A DNA stretch of 64,000 bases from JAIBJN01 sp963839745 (GCA_963839745.1 CAWIWC010000005.1:496001-560000), one strand, 5' to 3'. Numbered from the stretch's first letter, positions 17,129 to 25,283 are shown. A program made the numbers and translations. The notes: generated from the letters alone by a model not told the origin.

Positions 17129-18526
17129 GTGCCGACCGATCTCGAAGCCTTCGTCAGCGCCGACGGCCGTGACGAGAAGATCGCCCAGGTCCGCAAGAAG
17201 ATCGACGACCTGGGGATCACGTACGTCTACTACCAGTTTCCCTCCGTCACCGGCCGCATCATGGGCAAGGGCGTCCCGTCGCCTCACTGGGAGACGATCG
17301 CCGCGAAGGGCTTCCAGCTCGTCTACGGCGCGACCGCGAACCTCTTCACCGACCGGCACGGGAACTACATCGGGTACGGCCCGGAGGCCGCCGAGCTCGT
17401 CGGCGTGCCCGAGCCGGAGACGTTCATGCAGCTCCCGTGGGACTCCCGGGTCGCGCGGGTCTGGGTGACCTGCTTCCGCAACCGCGAGGAGCGCCAGGAC
17501 CCCGGTGCCTTCCTGACCTCGGACTGCCGGGCGAACCTGAAGCAGATCCAGGCGACGTTCGAGGAGGAGACCGGCCTCCACCTCCGCGCCGGCACCGAGC
17601 CCGAGATGATGTGGCTCAAGCTGGACGAGAAGGGCGCGCCCTCGGTCGAGGGCAAGACGAAGCCGTTCTGCTACCACATCGACCAGTTCTCCGAGCTCCA
17701 GCCGATCATCCACAAGGTGATCGAGTACGGGCAGCGGCTCGGCCTCGACATGATCCAGGGCGACCACGAGGACGCGCCCGGCCAGATCGAGCTCAACTTC
17801 GGCTTCGACCGCGCCGAGCAGACCGCCGACAACCTCTCGACGTTCCGCCAGATCTGCAAGCAGGTGGGCCGCGAGCTCGACGCGTTCCCGTGCTTCATGC
17901 CGAAGCCGTTCGTGGGCGTCTCGGCGAACGGCTGCCACCACAACATCTCCCTCTGGCGCGGCGACGAGAACGCCTTCGACCCGGACACGGACGACAGGCA
18001 GAAGCCGAGCCAGACCGGCCTCTACGCGATCGGCGGGATCCTGGAGCACCTCGCCGCGCTGACGGCGGTGACGGCGTCGACCGTCAACTCCTACCGGCGC
18101 CTGTGGGACACCGGGTTCTGGGCGCCCGTCTTCGCGGACTGGGGCTATCAGAACCGCACGACCGCGCTGCGCGTCTCGGCGCCCGGCCGCTTCGAGTACC
18201 GCTCGGTCGACTCGGCCGTGAACCCGTACCTGTCACTGGCCGCGCTCATCGCCGCCATGCGCGACGGCATCGACCGGAAGCTCGACCCGGGCGAGCCCGA
18301 GGAGCGCAACATCTACGAAGCGATGGAGGCCGGCAAGCAGGTCAAGAAGATCCCGATGACCTTCGGAGCGGCGCTCGACGCCCTCGAGAACGACGACGTG
18401 ATCAGGTCCGCGCTGCCCGGCGATATGTACCGTGTGTTCATGCACTACAAGCGGGACGAGTGGGAGCGCCACTGTGCCCACGTCAGCGACTGGGACGTCA
18501 CCGAGTACCTCGACGTGCTTCCGTAG
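17129..18526 (+). CDS. glnT: Type III glutamine synthetase-family enzyme (GlnT/GmaS-like)
   Basis: 465 residues of the glutamine synthetase superfamily, ATP-dependent amidation of glutamate with ammonia or an amine. Metal and substrate residues are visible in GTEPEMMW, EDAPGQIELNF, NGCHHNISLW and RFEYRSVDSAVNPY. GTG 17129 follows a strong GAGAGGAGGA site by eight bases; upstream in-frame codons cover the leader hairpin. The three following genes encode split glutamate-synthase-like subunits, the arrangement known for gamma-glutamylmethylamide synthetase with N-methylglutamate synthase, and for rhizobial glnT-glxBCD. Methylamine as substrate is supported by the TMADH-type gene at 56569, but ammonia or a polyamine remain possible. 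Confidence 0.92.
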   Translation: MPTDLEAFVSADGRDEKIAQVRKKIDDLGITYVYYQFPSVTGRIMGKGVPSPHWETIAAKGFQLVYGATANLFTDRHGNYIGYGPEAAELVGVPEPETFMQLPWDSRVARVWVTCFRNREERQDPGAFLTSDCRANLKQIQATFEEETGLHLRAGTEPEMMWLKLDEKGAPSVEGKTKPFCYHIDQFSELQPIIHKVIEYGQRLGLDMIQGDHEDAPGQIELNFGFDRAEQTADNLSTFRQICKQVGRELDAFPCFMPKPFVGVSANGCHHNISLWRGDENAFDPDTDDRQKPSQTGLYAIGGILEHLAALTAVTASTVNSYRRLWDTGFWAPVFADWGYQNRTTALRVSAPGRFEYRSVDSAVNPYLSLAALIAAMRDGIDRKLDPGEPEERNIYEAMEAGKQVKKIPMTFGAALDALENDDVIRSALPGDMYRVFMHYKRDEWERHCAHVSDWDVTEYLDVLP

Positions 18527-18540
18527 AAAGCGAGCGGGAA

Positions 18541-19473
18541 ATGTGCGGGATTGCAGGCATTATCTACCGGGACGGCACCCACCAGGTGGGCAGCGACATG
18601 ACCCGGATGCTCCAGTCCATGAAGCATCGGGGGCCCGACTCGACGGGCTACGCGCTCTACCGGCCCCACGACGACCATATGGTCATGCGCTACACACTGG
18701 CGGACTCGAACACGCCGCGTGACTTCGAGTTCTCCGACCGCCTCGACCGCCATCAGGATCAGGTCATCCGCCGGCTCAAGGGCATGGGCGCGGACATCCA
18801 CGACGTCGACGAGGAGACCGAGTACGCCTATCGCGTCGCCTTCACCTTCCCGAACGGGAACCTCAAGGAGCTCGCCGACCGCATCGAGGACATCCCGGAT
18901 TGCGAGGTGCTCTCGCTCGGGCACTCGCTCGAGATCGTCAAGGACCTCGGGGATGCCGAGGAGGTCGCCGAGCAGTACGACCTCAAGGGCTTCAACGGCA
19001 CGCACGCGATCGGCCACGTCCGCATGGCCACCGAGTCCGACGTGGACATCTCGGGCGCGCACCCCTACTGGGCGTATCCGTTCACCGACGTCGCGGTCGT
19101 GCACAACGGCCAGCTGACGAACTACTTCCAGTGGAAGCGCCGCCTCGAGCGCAGCGGGCACCGGTTCCAGTCCGAGTGCGACTCCGAGATCATCGCCGTC
19201 TACCTCGCCGAGAAGATGAGTGAGGGCGCGAGCCTCGAGGACGCGATGAACGACTCCCTCGAGGAGCTGGACGGCGTCTTCACCTATATCGCAGTGACAG
19301 CCGACGCGCTCGGCGTGTGCAAGGACGAGATGGCCGCGAAGCCGCTCGTGCTCTACGAATCGGACGGCATCGTCGCGCTCGCCTCCGAGGAGATCGCGAT
19401 CCGGGCGGTCGTCGACCACGAGGTCGACACGTACGACCCCTACGAGGGCGAGGTGATGGTGTGGCAGCGGTAG
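18541..19473 (+). CDS. Class II glutamine amidotransferase subunit (GltB1/MgsA/GlxB-like)
   Basis: 310 residues, a stand-alone Ntn glutaminase domain. MCGIAGII exposes Cys2 as nucleophile; KHRGPDSTGYALY and VVHNGQLTNY are the glutamine-site motifs. Between them an insertion of roughly 90 residues (about 60-150) is longer than in PurF or GltB. In N-methylglutamate synthase the matching subunit hydrolyses the gamma-glutamyl amide. It lies 14 bp after the synthetase-like gene, and its stop overlaps the next gene by 13 bp. Confidence 0.92.
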   Translation: MCGIAGIIYRDGTHQVGSDMTRMLQSMKHRGPDSTGYALYRPHDDHMVMRYTLADSNTPRDFEFSDRLDRHQDQVIRRLKGMGADIHDVDEETEYAYRVAFTFPNGNLKELADRIEDIPDCEVLSLGHSLEIVKDLGDAEEVAEQYDLKGFNGTHAIGHVRMATESDVDISGAHPYWAYPFTDVAVVHNGQLTNYFQWKRRLERSGHRFQSECDSEIIAVYLAEKMSEGASLEDAMNDSLEELDGVFTYIAVTADALGVCKDEMAAKPLVLYESDGIVALASEEIAIRAVVDHEVDTYDPYEGEVMVWQR

Positions 19474-20249
19474 GCGAGTCGCGGATCACCTACGACGCGC
19501 GAGGCCTCGCCGAGCCGTTCGCCGACGCGCCGGGCACCGCGGAGATCGAGCACGGCCGCGCGACCTTCGACGCGAAGGATTTGACGACACGGCAGATCAA
19601 CCTCGAGCTGCGTCGGCTGCTCTACGAGGAGGGGATCGACGACGTCATCGTCCTCAACCCCGGCTCGAAGCACTCGATCGGCGTCGGGATCCTCACGCGC
19701 TGCCGGATCACGTTCGGCGGGAGCCTCGGCTACTTCGGCTGCGGCCTGATCGACGGCCCCGAGATCCACATCACCGGCCGCGTCGGCTGGTCGTCCTGCG
19801 AGAACATGATGTCCGGCGTCGTCATCGTCGACGGCAACGCCGGCTCGCTCACGGGCGCCGCGATGCGCGGCGGCGACCTCGTCGTCAAGGGCCAGGTCGG
19901 CGCGCGCACCGGCATCGACCAGAAGGGCGGGACGATCATCACCCTCGGCGACGCGGGCACGATGACCGGCTTCATGATGCAGCGCGGCCGCCAGGTCATC
20001 TGCGGGAACGTCGGCCCCGGCCTCGGCGACTCGATGTACGACGGGAAGATCTACGTCGGGGGCACCGTGAAGTCGCTCGGCATCGACTGCGTTCCGGGCG
20101 AGTGGGACGACTCCGACACCGAGTTCATCGAGCGGAAGTTCCGGATCTACGGGCTGGGCGACCCGCCGGAGCTCCAGAAGTTCGTCTGCGGCAAGAAGCT
20201 CTACAACTACGACAACCTCGAGCCCGCCGAACGAAAGCTGGTCCTCTGA
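19461..20249 (+). CDS. GXGXG-domain subunit (GltB3/MgsB/GlxC-like)
   Basis: 262 residues forming the right-handed beta-helix that is the C-terminal domain of glutamate synthase, here a separate protein. Repeated G-x-x-G-x-x-x-G turns run through GYFGCGLIDGPEIHITGRVG and VKGQVGARTGIDQKGGTI. I start it at GTG 19461, inside the end of the previous gene, because an exact GAGGTGAT ribosome site lies directly upstream. It holds the synthase core together structurally and has no catalysis of its own in known members. Stop and next start overlap as TGATG. Confidence 0.9.
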   Translation: MAAVGESRITYDARGLAEPFADAPGTAEIEHGRATFDAKDLTTRQINLELRRLLYEEGIDDVIVLNPGSKHSIGVGILTRCRITFGGSLGYFGCGLIDGPEIHITGRVGWSSCENMMSGVVIVDGNAGSLTGAAMRGGDLVVKGQVGARTGIDQKGGTIITLGDAGTMTGFMMQRGRQVICGNVGPGLGDSMYDGKIYVGGTVKSLGIDCVPGEWDDSDTEFIERKFRIYGLGDPPELQKFVCGKKLYNYDNLEPAERKLVL

Positions 20250-21685
20250 TGCCTGACGAGAAACGCGACCGCACCGTTCTCGGGCGCAGCCCGATCTTCA
20301 CGCCGGAGGTCATCGACGACATCCACATGAAGGCCGAGCTCGGCCGCTATCGCATGCGCGGGTTCTCCATGTTCAAGAAGATCCCGCACTGGGACGAGCT
20401 CATGTTCATGCCGGGAACGCTGACCCGGTTCGTGATCGAGGGCTACCGCGAGAAGTGCGTGACGAAGACCGTCCTCGGAGCGCGCTTCGCCAAGAAGCCG
20501 ATCGAGCTCGACGTCCCGGTCTACATCACGGGGATGAGCTTCGGGGCGCTTTCGCTCGAGGCCAAGATGGCGCTCGCCAAGGGCGCCTCCATGGCCGGCA
20601 CGGCGACCTGCTCCGGAGAGGGCGGGATGATTCCGCCCGAGCGCGACCTCTCGACGAAGTGGTACTACCAGTGCATCCAGAGCCGGTACGGGTTCAACCC
20701 GCACCACCTGATGCTCGCGGACGCGTGCGAGTTCTTCATCGGGCAGGGCTGCAAGGTCGGCCTCGGCGGCCACCTCATGGGCCAGAAGGTGACCGAGCAG
20801 GTGGCCGAGATGCGCTCGCTCCCGCCCGGGATCGACCAGCGCTCGCCTGCGCGCCACCCCGACTGGCTCGGGCCCGACGACCTCTCGCTGAAGATCCAGG
20901 AGATCCGCGAGGCGACCGACTACCAGATCCCCATCCAGCTCAAGCTCGGCGCCGCGCGCGTGTACGACGACGTGCGCATGGCCGCCAAGTGCGGGCCGGA
21001 CATCATCTACCTCGACGGCGCGGAGGGCGGCACCGGCGCGGGCCCGCACCTCGCCACCGAGGAGACGGGCATCCCGCTCATGGCGGCGATCCCCGAGGCG
21101 CGACGCGCGCTCGAGGACGTGGGGCTGGCGGATGAGATCGACCTCGTCGTCGCCGGCGGGATCCGCAACGGCGGCGACGTCGCCAAGGCGCTCGCGCTCG
21201 GCGCCAAGGCTGTCGCGCTCGGCCACGCTGCGCTGATCGCGCTCAACTGCAACAAGGAGATCGAGGGCGTCACCGACTACGAGGGCACGATCGGCGTCCC
21301 GGCGGGCCAGTGCTACCACTGCCATACGGGCCGCTGCCCCGTCGGCATCACGACGCAGGATCCCGAGCTGCGCAAGCGGCTCGTCGTCGACGACGCGGCA
21401 GAGCGGGTCTACAACTTCCTACACACGCTGACGCTCGAGGTGCAGATGCTCGCGCGGGCGTGCGGCAAGACGAACGTGCACTCGCTCGAGCCCGAGGATC
21501 TCTGCGCGCTCACGGTCGAGGCCGCCGCGATGGCCAAGGTCCCGCTCGCCGGGACGGAGTACATCCCCGGCGTGACCGAGGAGAAGGCGCTCTCGGAGAT
21601 CAAGCGGCTCCTCGAGAAGCACCTCGAGTACCCGGTGGACTACCTCCCCGACCAGCCGGCCGAGTACGCCGGCGCGGAGGACTAG
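20249..21685 (+). CDS. FMN/Fe-S glutamate synthase-family catalytic subunit (GltB2/MgsC/GlxD-like)
   Basis: 478 residues, the FMN-binding (beta/alpha)8 domain of glutamate synthase. GMSFGALSLEAKMALAKGA, the substrate/FMN loop LKLGAARVYDDVRMA, LDGAEGGTGAGP and the phosphate-binding VVAGGIRNGGDVAKALALGA are all present. The iron-sulfur motif is C-Y-H-C-H-T-G-R-C-P-V-G at about 353-364, with the first cysteine two residues closer than in classical GOGAT. It would transfer the amide nitrogen, or the methylamine group, onto 2-oxoglutarate. No GltD-type reductase is nearby, which again favours N-methylglutamate synthase or a ferredoxin-type enzyme. Confidence 0.93.
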   Translation: MPDEKRDRTVLGRSPIFTPEVIDDIHMKAELGRYRMRGFSMFKKIPHWDELMFMPGTLTRFVIEGYREKCVTKTVLGARFAKKPIELDVPVYITGMSFGALSLEAKMALAKGASMAGTATCSGEGGMIPPERDLSTKWYYQCIQSRYGFNPHHLMLADACEFFIGQGCKVGLGGHLMGQKVTEQVAEMRSLPPGIDQRSPARHPDWLGPDDLSLKIQEIREATDYQIPIQLKLGAARVYDDVRMAAKCGPDIIYLDGAEGGTGAGPHLATEETGIPLMAAIPEARRALEDVGLADEIDLVVAGGIRNGGDVAKALALGAKAVALGHAALIALNCNKEIEGVTDYEGTIGVPAGQCYHCHTGRCPVGITTQDPELRKRLVVDDAAERVYNFLHTLTLEVQMLARACGKTNVHSLEPEDLCALTVEAAAMAKVPLAGTEYIPGVTEEKALSEIKRLLEKHLEYPVDYLPDQPAEYAGAED

Positions 21686-21687
21686 CC

Positions 21688-22122
21688 GTGTCGACCAAAG
21701 AGCCCGAGAAGATCAAGTCGATCGACGCCGAGTACCTCGCCGGCCGGCGCTTTTCCTACCAGGAGAACATGGCCGAGATCGAGGACGTCGACCTCCTCGC
21801 CGCCACACCGGGCGAGGACCTCAACTGGCTCGAGGACGTCGAGCTGCTCGAGGAAGAGGGCGTCCCCGCGGTCTTCGACCGCTACTCGAACTCGTTTCTG
21901 AAGATCTACTTCGAGATCCCCGACGGGCGCGGGGACGAGATCGCGCGCAAGGTGCTCGTCAAGCACCTCCAGTCCGGCAACTCCTACGGCATCCAGCTGA
22001 AGGAGCGGCACGCAAAGTTCCCGCAGCCGGAACTCGGCCCGTGGGTCGAGGGCTCCAAGACGGTAGGAACGGACTGGCAGCCGCCGGTGCTCGAGGGCTG
22101 GGAGGCTCCCGAGGGCCACTAG
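21688..22122 (+). CDS. Unknown 144-residue protein at the end of the synthase operon
   Basis: Starts at GTG 21688, two bases after the synthase stop, so it belongs to the operon. It is acidic, with no signal peptide or membrane segment. The first third (KSIDAEYLAGRRFSYQENM) is charged; the centre reads DRYSNSFLKIYFEIPDG and then a helix with VLVKHLQSGNSYGIQLKERH; the tail is Trp/Pro rich. I do not recognise a family. Its place suggests an accessory subunit or regulator of the synthase complex; no direct evidence. A strong terminator follows. Confidence 0.8.
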   Translation: MSTKEPEKIKSIDAEYLAGRRFSYQENMAEIEDVDLLAATPGEDLNWLEDVELLEEEGVPAVFDRYSNSFLKIYFEIPDGRGDEIARKVLVKHLQSGNSYGIQLKERHAKFPQPELGPWVEGSKTVGTDWQPPVLEGWEAPEGH

Positions 22123-22161
22123 CGCTGGGCCGCACGTGCTTCCAGTGCTGACGAACCCGGA

Positions 22162-22192
22162 ACGCCGCGCCGAGCGTGGCCCGGCGCGGCGT
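22162..22192. terminator. Terminator hairpin after the synthase operon
   Basis: An 11-bp perfect stem, ACGCCGCGCCG at 22162-22172 and its complement at 22182-22192, with a 9-nt loop. It sits between the convergent 144-residue gene and the 30-residue membrane protein and can serve both. Confidence 0.7.
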
Positions 22193-22200
22193 CGGAACAG

Positions 22201-22293
22201 CTAGACCCGCGTGCCTCGGCGGCCGTACCCCACGCCGCCGAAGAGCAGGAGCACGAGCAGGACGATGATCAGGACCCACAACCACGTCGCCAT
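22201..22293 (-). CDS. 30-residue single-span membrane protein
   Basis: A very short gene that automatic callers usually miss. It encodes MATWLWVLIIVLLVLLLF followed by GGVGYGRRGTRV: one membrane helix (about 4-18) and a basic glycine-rich tail expected on the cytoplasmic side. A good ribosome site, AAAGGGG, lies seven bases before the ATG. Tiny Gly/Arg-tailed hydrophobic proteins of this sort are common in soil bacteria and have no assigned role. The hairpin GGGGCGGGC/GCCCGCCCC at 22372-22398 lies upstream in the 283-bp gap to the next gene. Confidence 0.7.
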   Translation of the reverse strand: MATWLWVLIIVLLVLLLFGGVGYGRRGTRV

Positions 22294-22526
22294 GCTGAAA
22301 CCCCTTTCCCCGTAGACGGGCTGAACATTGCCGTTCGCGGCCCTCGCGAAACCCTGCGGAGGAAAGGCGAAGGGGCGGGCGCCGGGCGGGCCCGCCCCTC
22401 CGGAGTTCCCGGGGTGAGGCGCTGACGGCCCCAGTGACGCGGCGCGGTGCGCCTCATCAGGGTCGGCGTGCTCCGCAATCCCCGGTATCGACCATCACTA
22501 CGGGCGAGTGCACCGGTTGGATTGAA

Positions 22527-22573
22527 TGTCAAGCAGACTTGACACATAGGTGATGTAAAGGTAGCTTTACATC
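22527..22573 (+). promoter_or_regulatory. Promoter and twin palindromic operators of the XRE regulator
   Basis: Two inverted repeats abut the start of the regulator at 22577: TGTCAAG/CTTGACA with a 4-nt gap (22527-22544) and GATGTAAAG/CTTTACATC with a 4-nt gap (22552-22573). Inside them lie TTGACA (22539-22544) and, 17 bp on, TAGCTT (22562-22567), matching the -35 and TANNNT -10 pattern. Initiation about 7-10 bp later falls at the ATG, so the mRNA would be leaderless; no ribosome site is present. Autoregulation by the adjacent HTH protein is the obvious inference. Confidence 0.65.
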
Positions 22574-22576
22574 GAC

Positions 22577-22783
22577 ATGCGAAACGAGATCCGTGCGCTG
22601 CGGGGCGAACGGGGCCTCTCACAGCAGCAGCTGGCTCAGGCGATGGACGTCTCCCGTCAGACGATCAACTCGATCGAGACGGAGCGCTACACGCCCTCGC
22701 TCCCGCTCGCCCTCGCGCTCGCGCGGTTCTTTGGACGACCAGTGGAGGAGATCTTCGATGGAGATGACCCGAGCAACCGGTAA
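22577..22783 (+). CDS. Small XRE-family HTH regulator
   Basis: 68 residues, a single helix-turn-helix of the Cro/CI type (YgzD/YozG-like): RNEIRALRGERGLSQQQLAQ, then DVSRQTINSIETERYTPSLP, ending VEEIFDGDD. Proteins of this size usually control the small membrane protein encoded next to them, and here that gene overlaps by 26 bases. The ATG is preceded directly by operator-like palindromes rather than a ribosome site. Confidence 0.93.
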   Translation: MRNEIRALRGERGLSQQQLAQAMDVSRQTINSIETERYTPSLPLALALARFFGRPVEEIFDGDDPSNR

Positions 22784-23034
22784 GCAGTGGTGGCGGAGCA
22801 AGTGGTGGATGCCCGCGTTCAGCGTCTTCCTGGGCACCCTCGTGCTGATCGCGTTCTGGGTCGGCGGCGACCCATGGACGGGGCTCGGGGGCTTCGTCTT
22901 GATGGGCGGCCGTGATCGTGCTCTGGCTGGTGGACGTCGCCAGGGGCAACGACGGCATGCCGTATAACGCGCTCGGCGCCGTGGCCGGGCTGGCCTATCT
23001 CGCGGGCGTCGTTTGGGCCCGTTTCCGCCGCTAG
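22758..23034 (+). CDS. Small multi-span membrane protein paired with the HTH regulator, one frameshift
   Basis: Starts at ATG 22758 after a strong GGAGGAG site and overlaps the regulator gene. The first segment encodes KWWMPAFSVFLGTLVLIAFW and a second hydrophobic stretch; about base 22900-22910 the frame shifts, and VIVLWLVDVARGND plus a third helix ending VVWARFRR continue in the next frame to a stop at 23032-23034. The length is 3n+1, consistent with one surplus base in the GGCGGCC run. With it removed the product is about 91 residues with three spans, like the DUF2178-type partners of such regulators (family assignment tentative). Confidence 0.7.
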
Positions 23035-23057
23035 GGCACCGCGCGTAGAGTCCGCGC

Positions 23058-23855
23058 GTGGACCGTGACATCGTCGACGCGTTTCGCCGCGACGGCGCCG
23101 TCTGCGTCCGCGGCGTCTTCACGGCGGAGGAGATCGCGCTCGTCGAGCGCGGAATCGAGCGGAACCTCGCCGAGCCGAGCGCGCGGGCCATCGTGGCAAG
23201 CCGCCCGGAGGATCCCGGCCGCTTCGTCGAGGACTTCTGCAACTGGCAGGAGATCCCGGAGTACCAGGAGTTCATCCGCGGCTCGGGCGCGGCCGCGATT
23301 GCCGGCGAGCTCATGGGCAGCGAGCGCGTGCGCCTCTTCCACGACCACATGCTGGTCAAGGAGCCCGGCACCGCTCAGCGGACGCCCTGGCACCAGGATC
23401 AGCCGTACTACAACGTCGAGGGCTCGCAGGCGTGCAGCATGTGGCTGCCCGTCGACTCGGTCGACCGCGCATCGACGCTCGAGTTCGTCGCCGGTTCGCA
23501 CCTCGGCCCGTGGCTGATGCCGCGGACGTTCATGGACAACGAGGCGAAGTGGTTTCCGGAAGGAAGCCTCGAGGAGCTGCCGGACATCGACGCCGACCCG
23601 GAGCGCTTCCGCATCGTCGGCTGGGCGCTGGAGCCCGGCGACGCGGTCTTCTTCCATATGCTCACGCTGCACGCCGCCGGCGGCGTCTCGGGCGGCGCGC
23701 GGAGGCGGGCGTTCTCGGTGCGCTTCCTCGGCGACGACGTGCGGCACGCGCCGCGGCCGTGGAGGACCTCACCCGAGTTTCCGGGCCTGGCGGACGAGCT
23801 GCCGGTCGGGGCGCCGATGGACCATCCGCTGTTCCCGGTCGTCTGGGAGCGCTAG
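23058..23855 (+). CDS. Phytanoyl-CoA dioxygenase (PhyH) family Fe(II)/2-oxoglutarate oxygenase
   Basis: 265 residues with the jelly-roll oxygenase core. Iron ligands are H and D in WHQDQPYYN (about 113-121) and the distal His in MLTLHAAGGVSG; the 2-oxoglutarate Arg is in RRRAFSVRF. It hydroxylates an unactivated carbon of an unknown small molecule. GTG start 23058. The gene converges with the VOC protein, their stops being adjacent. No neighbour suggests a substrate. Confidence 0.92.
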   Translation: MDRDIVDAFRRDGAVCVRGVFTAEEIALVERGIERNLAEPSARAIVASRPEDPGRFVEDFCNWQEIPEYQEFIRGSGAAAIAGELMGSERVRLFHDHMLVKEPGTAQRTPWHQDQPYYNVEGSQACSMWLPVDSVDRASTLEFVAGSHLGPWLMPRTFMDNEAKWFPEGSLEELPDIDADPERFRIVGWALEPGDAVFFHMLTLHAAGGVSGGARRRAFSVRFLGDDVRHAPRPWRTSPEFPGLADELPVGAPMDHPLFPVVWER

Positions 23856-24230
23856 CTAGCCCGCCGAGTGGCAGACGGCTTCGATGTTGTTGCCGTCGTG
23901 GTCGAGCACGAACGCCCCGTAGTACTGCTCGTGGTAGTGAGGGCGCACGCCGGGTGTTCCGTTGTCCGACCCGCCGGCGGCCAGGCCCGCCGCGTGGAAC
24001 GCGTCGACGGTCTCCCGGTCGCGGGCGCGGAACGAAACGTGCGTGGGAGCGCTCGGCTCGTCTCCGCGCCTGTAGATCCAGAAGTCGGGGCCGCTCTCGT
24101 CGGCCGCGAAGCCGACGCTCTCCTCTTCCCACTCGGCCCAGACGCGGTAGCCGAGGGGTTCGAGGGTCTCCGCGTAGAAGGCCTTCGCGGCGGCGAGGTC
24201 GCTCACGTTCAGGCCCACGTGGTCGATCAT
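23856..24230 (-). CDS. VOC-family (glyoxalase/bleomycin resistance-like) protein
   Basis: 124 residues. IDHVGLNVSDLAAAKAFY and the C-terminal YGAFVLDHDGNNIEAVCH are the paired VOC half-motifs, with His4 and the late Glu as likely metal ligands. Proteins of this subfamily bind or modify small molecules, often unassigned. It is divergent from the EamA carrier at 24280, 49 bp apart. Confidence 0.92.
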   Translation of the reverse strand: MIDHVGLNVSDLAAAKAFYAETLEPLGYRVWAEWEEESVGFAADESGPDFWIYRRGDEPSAPTHVSFRARDRETVDAFHAAGLAAGGSDNGTPGVRPHYHEQYYGAFVLDHDGNNIEAVCHSAG

Positions 24231-24279
24231 CCCGCCGGAACGCTACCCGTTCCCCCGCTCGCGACGGGAGACTACGCCG

Positions 24280-25101
24280 GTGCCCGTCTCGGCCTTCCTC
24301 CTCGCCCTCGCGGCCGCGTTCGTTCACGCCCTCTGGAACCTGCTTCTCGCCAGGGCGCGCGATCCGGAGGCGGCCGGTGCCGTTGCGCTGCTCGTCGGAG
24401 TCGTGGTCTTCGCGCCCCTCGCCGCGCTGCAGTGGGAGATCGAGTCGGAGGCATGGCCGTACATCGCCGCGAGCTCGCTGCTCGAGCTCGTCTACTTCGC
24501 GCTCCTGGGCGCCGCGTACCGGCGGGCGGAGGTCTCGGTGGTCTACCCGCTCGCCCGCGGGCTTGCGCCCGTGCTCGTCCTCGTCGTCGGCGTGCTCGCT
24601 CTCGACGCAGAGTCGTCCGTGGCGCAGGTGGTTGGCGTCGTGCTCGTGGGGGTCGGCGTGCTGTTCGTGCGCGGATTGCGCCGGTCGGCCGCGGCGTCCG
24701 GCGTCCTCTTCGGCCTGGCGATCGCGTGCTCGATCGCCGCGTACACGCTCGTGGACGACGAGGGCATCCGCTTTGCGAACGCCGTCACGTATCTGGAGCT
24801 GACGCTGCTCGTTCCCGCGATCGGGTACGCGGCCGGAATCGCCGCCGTGAAGGGCCGCTCGGCGCTGCGCGCCGAGCTCGGGCCGGCCACCGTCGTCGCC
24901 GGCGTCGGCATGTGGGTCGCCTACGGCCTCGTCCTCGCCGCGCTCGCGCGCGCCGAGGCCGCCCCCGTGGCCGCGGTGCGGGAGACGAGCGTCGTCATCG
25001 CCACGGTCGGCGCCGCGCTCTTCCTCCACGAGCGCGTCGGCCCGGCCCGAGTGGCCGGGGCCGTCCTGGTGGCCGCGGGCGTGGCCCTCCTGGGCTTCTA
25101 G
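24280..25101 (+). CDS. EamA/DMT-family transporter
   Basis: 273 residues, about ten membrane spans in two EamA repeats; the first begins SAFLLALAAAFVHALWNLLL and the second ends FLHERVGPARVAGAVLVAAGV. GTG start 24280. This form is closer to the short DMT carriers of amino acids or sugars than the one at 6575. Substrate unknown. Confidence 0.92.
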   Translation: MPVSAFLLALAAAFVHALWNLLLARARDPEAAGAVALLVGVVVFAPLAALQWEIESEAWPYIAASSLLELVYFALLGAAYRRAEVSVVYPLARGLAPVLVLVVGVLALDAESSVAQVVGVVLVGVGVLFVRGLRRSAAASGVLFGLAIACSIAAYTLVDDEGIRFANAVTYLELTLLVPAIGYAAGIAAVKGRSALRAELGPATVVAGVGMWVAYGLVLAALARAEAAPVAAVRETSVVIATVGAALFLHERVGPARVAGAVLVAAGVALLGF

Positions 25102-25115
25102 ACGTCCCCAGCGGC

Positions 25116-25270
25116 CATGCCCCGAGGTCAGACCCCAGGCGTGTCCGCCGGGGACAATGCGCCGGCGCCGAAGGCAGCGCTGTCCGGGCGACCGCATGCG
25201 CCGACGTCCCATGCCGCGGCCGAGTGCCTGGCACCAAGGACATGGCCGGGGTCAGACCCCGGACGTGGCC
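25116..25270. repeat. Two degenerate REP-like palindromes
   Basis: Copies of the GGGGTC-T-GACCCC element described at 2765-2975 lie at 25116-25142 (with a one-base change in the arm) and 25241-25270, in the 182-bp gap between the convergent transporter and NUDIX genes. Flanks again read CATG-CCC/GGCATGG-like. No gene is seen in this gap. Confidence 0.75.
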
Positions 25271-25283
25271 GGCGGGGACGGGC

